Shown: positions 61,748 through 64,000 of the stretch, piece after piece
Position numbering within the stretch: the first letter of the stretch is position 1
Layout: each line of letters starts with the position of its first letter
Source of the DNA: Robiginitalea sp.
GTDB taxonomy: Bacteria; Bacteroidota; Bacteroidia; Flavobacteriales; Flavobacteriaceae
Assembly: GCA_024638915.1 (NCBI GenBank)
Contig: JAHEJJ010000001.1
Location: forward strand, 186,001 to 250,000
Direction: 5' to 3'
DNA length: 64,000 bases
Made by a program: the position numbers and the translations under genes
Notes under the pieces: model-generated
The model's database searches: none
What the model saw: only the letters and a program-made list of their open reading frames with translations
Told to the model about the DNA's origin: nothing

Positions 61748-61870
61748 ATGAAAAGAATCCAATTATTCGAATTAGAAGACTTGGGCTGGTTCCCAAAGTC
61801 ACTGAGAAGAGCCGTAAAAAAAAATGGAAAGAAATTGGGAACCTACCTCTTGGGTCTCCCTACTAATTAG
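61748..61870 (+). pseudogene. Possible 5' remnant of a methyltransferase gene
   Basis: A 40-codon frame starting 'MKRIQLFELEDLGWFPKSLR' nine bases after the flavin reductase stop. I recall this N-terminus from a group of Bacteroidota class I SAM-dependent methyltransferases ('...LFEFEDF.WFP..LR'). After about residue 20 the resemblance ends and a stop follows, so the catalytic domain is absent. It is either a decayed remnant or a small gene that happens to look similar. An 8-A run lies in the region where the similarity ends. Confidence 0.4.
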
Positions 61871-61901
61871 TTATATTAACCCCATTAAAATTTATGAAGT
61901 A

Positions 61902-62276
61902 ATGGAAATTCAGGGTACGATTAAATTAATAGACGAAACTAAAACCTATGGCAATAACGGTTTTAGAAAAAGAGAAATGGTTCTGACAACGGAGGAACAA
62001 TACCCGCAGCATCTCCTTGTAGAATTTGTGCAAGACAAAACAGATCTTTTGCAAAATTTTAGTGTCGGACAAAAAGTAAAGGTAAGTATCAATCTCAGGG
62101 GCCGTGAATGGAATAGCCCGCAGGGAGAAACCAAATATTTCAATTCTATCCAGGGATGGCGGATTGAGGCGCTTGAACAGACGGAAGGTTCCGAAGCACC
62201 ACCTACTCCTCCAATGGAGGCATTTGAACCTGCCGAGGAGCTCAAGGAAGAGGACTATGACGACCTTCCTTTTTGA
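61902..62276 (+). CDS. DUF3127 OB-fold protein with SSB-like acidic tip
   Basis: A 124-residue protein from 'MEIQGTIKLIDETKTYGNNG'. Residues about 1-90 match DUF3127, a probable OB fold ('QKVKVSINLRGREWNSPQGE', 'KYFNSIQGWRIEAL'). A Pro/Glu-rich tail ends in 'EEDYDDLPF', nearly the same as the SSB C-terminal tip in this window ('EPEDDLPF'). An upstream start that would overlap the small ORF gives an atypical N-terminus. Probably a DNA- or RNA-binding protein sharing SSB's protein partners; this is inference. Confidence 0.88.
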   Translation: MEIQGTIKLIDETKTYGNNGFRKREMVLTTEEQYPQHLLVEFVQDKTDLLQNFSVGQKVKVSINLRGREWNSPQGETKYFNSIQGWRIEALEQTEGSEAPPTPPMEAFEPAEELKEEDYDDLPF

Positions 62277-62359
62277 TTAAGAATCGAGAAATTTGGGCTG
62301 TACCAAACCCTGTTTACCACTATTTTAAGTAAACAGCGTAAGAATCAAACGATGAGGTT

Positions 62360-63736
62360 GTGAGGCTAACAAGATTCATAGAAACCCTTTTTAGGAGGTA
62401 CCTGCCCTCACCCTTCACCATTGCCATTTTACTCACCGTTTTAACGGTCCTCCTGGCATTGGCATTTGCTGACCTTCCGGAGGATGAAAATCGCTTTGTA
62501 ACCATTATTGGTTTTTGGGAAGAAGGTATATGGAATACCGGCCTTTTGGTATTTGCCTACCAGATGATGCTTATTCTGGTACTTGGACATGTGCTGGTGT
62601 TGAGCAAACCGATGGAAAAACTCATCCACCGGCTTAGTCACTTTGTAAAAGGCACCGCTGATGCTGCTGTAATCGTAGCCTCCACAACGATGATCGTCTC
62701 ATTTTTTAACTGGGGATTGGGACTTATTTTTGGGGCTTTACTGGCCAGAAAGGTTGCCGAATATGCCCAGGCACGAGATATACCTTTGAATTATCCTTTG
62801 ATAGGGGCTGCTGGTTACACCGGACTTATGGTCTGGCATGGCGGTATCAGTGGTTCTGCACCTATCAAAGTATCGGAGCAGGGACATCTTAAGGAGCTTA
62901 TGGCAGCCTTTGGAAGCCCTGAGTTAATTTCCAGACTACCGGAATACATCCCTTCTTCTGAAACTGTTTTTAGCAGTTGGAACCTTCTCATATTTGTGAT
63001 TGTTGTGCTCCTGGTATCGCTTTTGGCCCATCGCCTTGGTAAGATCGTCCAACCTACAAAACTCGAACTCACAACTTTCAAATTCAAAGATCACCAGGAT
63101 GAGGTTCCCAGCGGAGCGGAAAAATTAGATCGCTCAATGCTTTTATCCACGTCGGTTGGGATACTCATTCTATTGGTTTTCGGTCTGCGCTATTCCGCAA
63201 TGATCATCAGCCTGAATATCACCCCCAATATGTTAAATCTTTTTATGTTGGGACTGGCCCTTATCCTTCACGGAAATTTTAGAAATTTTTTGCTGGCCAT
63301 CGAAGAAGCGATAGGGGATACTTCAGGTATTCTCATTCAGTTTCCATTATATTTCGGTATTATGGGGATTATGGGAAACAGTGGTATGATCAGTGGGATA
63401 TCAGATTTTTTTATTTCCATTTCCAACGAGACCACAATGCCCATATTTACTTTCCTGAGTGGTGGGCTGGTCAATATCTTTGTCCCCAGCGGAGGGGGTC
63501 AATGGGCCGTGCAGGGCCCACTTGTTTTAGAATCGGCGCTCCGGTTAAATGTTCCGCTGTCTAAAGCTGTGATGGCTCTAGCCTACGGTGATCAGATTAC
63601 TAATATGCTACAGCCGTTTTGGGCATTGCCACTTCTGGGGATTACCAAATTGAAAGCCAAGGAAATTCTGCCCTATACACTAATGTTTATGTTTGTAGGT
63701 ACCCTGGTGTATATCACGGGTTTACTGCTGGTATAA
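62360..63736 (+). CDS. AtoE-type short-chain fatty acid transporter
   Basis: A 458-residue inner-membrane transporter with about 12 hydrophobic segments. Family blocks: '[20 protein letters not shown]', '[20 protein letters not shown]' and '[20 protein letters not shown]'. The family takes up short-chain fatty acids such as butyrate or acetoacetate. GTG is the likely start ('[20 protein letters not shown]'); an ATG eight bases upstream is out of frame. The position after DUF3127 and before aat suggests no special pathway. Confidence 0.92.
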   Translation: MRLTRFIETLFRRYLPSPFTIAILLTVLTVLLALAFADLPEDENRFVTIIGFWEEGIWNTGLLVFAYQMMLILVLGHVLVLSKPMEKLIHRLSHFVKGTADAAVIVASTTMIVSFFNWGLGLIFGALLARKVAEYAQARDIPLNYPLIGAAGYTGLMVWHGGISGSAPIKVSEQGHLKELMAAFGSPELISRLPEYIPSSETVFSSWNLLIFVIVVLLVSLLAHRLGKIVQPTKLELTTFKFKDHQDEVPSGAEKLDRSMLLSTSVGILILLVFGLRYSAMIISLNITPNMLNLFMLGLALILHGNFRNFLLAIEEAIGDTSGILIQFPLYFGIMGIMGNSGMISGISDFFISISNETTMPIFTFLSGGLVNIFVPSGGGQWAVQGPLVLESALRLNVPLSKAVMALAYGDQITNMLQPFWALPLLGITKLKAKEILPYTLMFMFVGTLVYITGLLLV

Positions 63737-63746
63737 GCAGGTTTTG

Positions 63747-63754
63747 TATTTTTG
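63747..63754 (+). promoter_or_regulatory. -7 box for aat
   Basis: TATTTTTG, an exact TAnnTTTG match, 16 bases before the TTG start of aat. Confidence 0.6.
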
Positions 63755-63770
63755 TTGTAAAATAAGACAC

Positions 63771-64000
63771 TTGGAAAAGCAGAAAAATACGATCACTTTC
63801 CTAACTGAAAAGTTAGAATTTCCACCTATACATCAGGCCAGTGCAGAGGGTCTGTTGGCCGTCGGGGGTGACCTGTCGCCAGATCGACTACTTCTTGCAT
63901 ATTCAAGTGGTATTTTTCCATGGTTCAATGAAGACTCCCTGATCCTATGGTGGTCTCCAGATCCGAGGATGGTCCTTTTTCCCAAAAAGATAAAAGTATC
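63771..64000 (+). CDS. aat: Leucyl/phenylalanyl-tRNA-protein transferase, 3' end outside window
   Basis: Adds Leu or Phe to the N-termini of proteins with Arg or Lys ends, marking them for ClpS/ClpAP degradation (N-end rule). The first 76 residues are visible. '[20 protein letters not shown]', '[16 protein letters not shown]' and '[15 protein letters not shown]' are unmistakable Aat signatures. TTG is the likely start, placed five codons before '[12 protein letters not shown]'. The gene runs out of the window; the full protein should have about 210-230 residues. Confidence 0.95.
   Translation, partial: MEKQKNTITFLTEKLEFPPIHQASAEGLLAVGGDLSPDRLLLAYSSGIFPWFNEDSLILWWSPDPRMVLFPKKIKV

Overview
The window looks like part of the chromosome of a member of the Flavobacteriaceae (Bacteroidota), probably marine, with moderate GC. 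Several signs agree. There are GldD and GldE gliding/type IX secretion proteins, SusC/FecA-type TonB receptors, and Bacteroidota-specific families (DUF4270, DUF4301, DUF4199, DUF3127, DUF2807). A 29-residue Lys/Arg-rich protein typical of the phylum sits beside the HU gene. The promoters follow the Bacteroidota pattern (TTG near -33, TAnnTTTG near -7), with at least 22 exact -7 boxes directly upstream of genes. I cannot name the genus. The window is almost wholly ordinary chromosome. I found no tRNA or rRNA gene, insertion sequence, prophage or CRISPR array.

Layout. 1-4000: 3' part of glyS, then a TonB receptor and a small outer-membrane barrel on the minus strand. 4000-10800: xth, a Tas-like aldo/keto reductase, and a minus-strand run panC-panD-flippase-esterase-like-radA. 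10800-20460: a GT5-only glycogen-synthase-like protein with a DUF4270 lipoprotein, glmS, a large TonB receptor, and atpD-atpC. 20460-29330: a biotin region with bioF-DUF2007-bioD, bioA, a divergent FabF-like ketosynthase and bioB on the plus strand, interleaved with two glycosyltransferases on the minus strand. 29330-37450: a JmjC/cupin protein, a GNAT-like protein, a fatty-acid 2-hydroxylase-like enzyme, recX, a lipoprotein glycoside hydrolase, an RNase G-type nuclease, the 29-residue basic protein and HU. 37540-41990: mutY-ssb-gldE-gldD and an IlvA-type dehydratase. 42000-49400: lipoprotein, EamA exporter, DUF2807, an active/inactive M16 peptidase pair, DUF4199, rplU-rpmA. 49440-57570: a deoxyribonucleotidase, ahcY, then a PPTase and an overlapping thiamine-uptake cluster that ends with a TPP riboswitch and TonB receptor. 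57670-64000: a Rieske-like lipoprotein, greA with a long structured leader, an HIT protein, a histidine kinase, a flavin reductase-like protein, DUF3127, an AtoE-type transporter and the 5' part of aat.

Functional themes. BioF, BioD, BioA and BioB cover the late biotin pathway. The embedded ketosynthase is a candidate for supplying the pimeloyl chain, because no BioC, BioH or BioW is visible here. The thiamine module runs from outer-membrane uptake (TonB receptor under a TPP riboswitch) through inner-membrane uptake (PnuC/PnuT-like permease) to a cytoplasmic thiamine-binding protein and a NadR-like P-loop kinase that could trap the vitamin. Information-processing genes (ssb, mutY, radA, recX, HU, rng, greA, rplU, rpmA, glyS, aat) are scattered between them.

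The most interesting items are the biotin-cluster ketosynthase with a displaced catalytic His; the thiamine cluster with its unassigned kinase and DUF4301 protein; the greA leader, which has a terminator-like hairpin at the predicted transcript start and three back-to-back hairpins before the start codon; -7 boxes only four bases from the start codons of bioF and the ketosynthase; and a small basic-protein gene whose last codons and stop form its own terminator stem.
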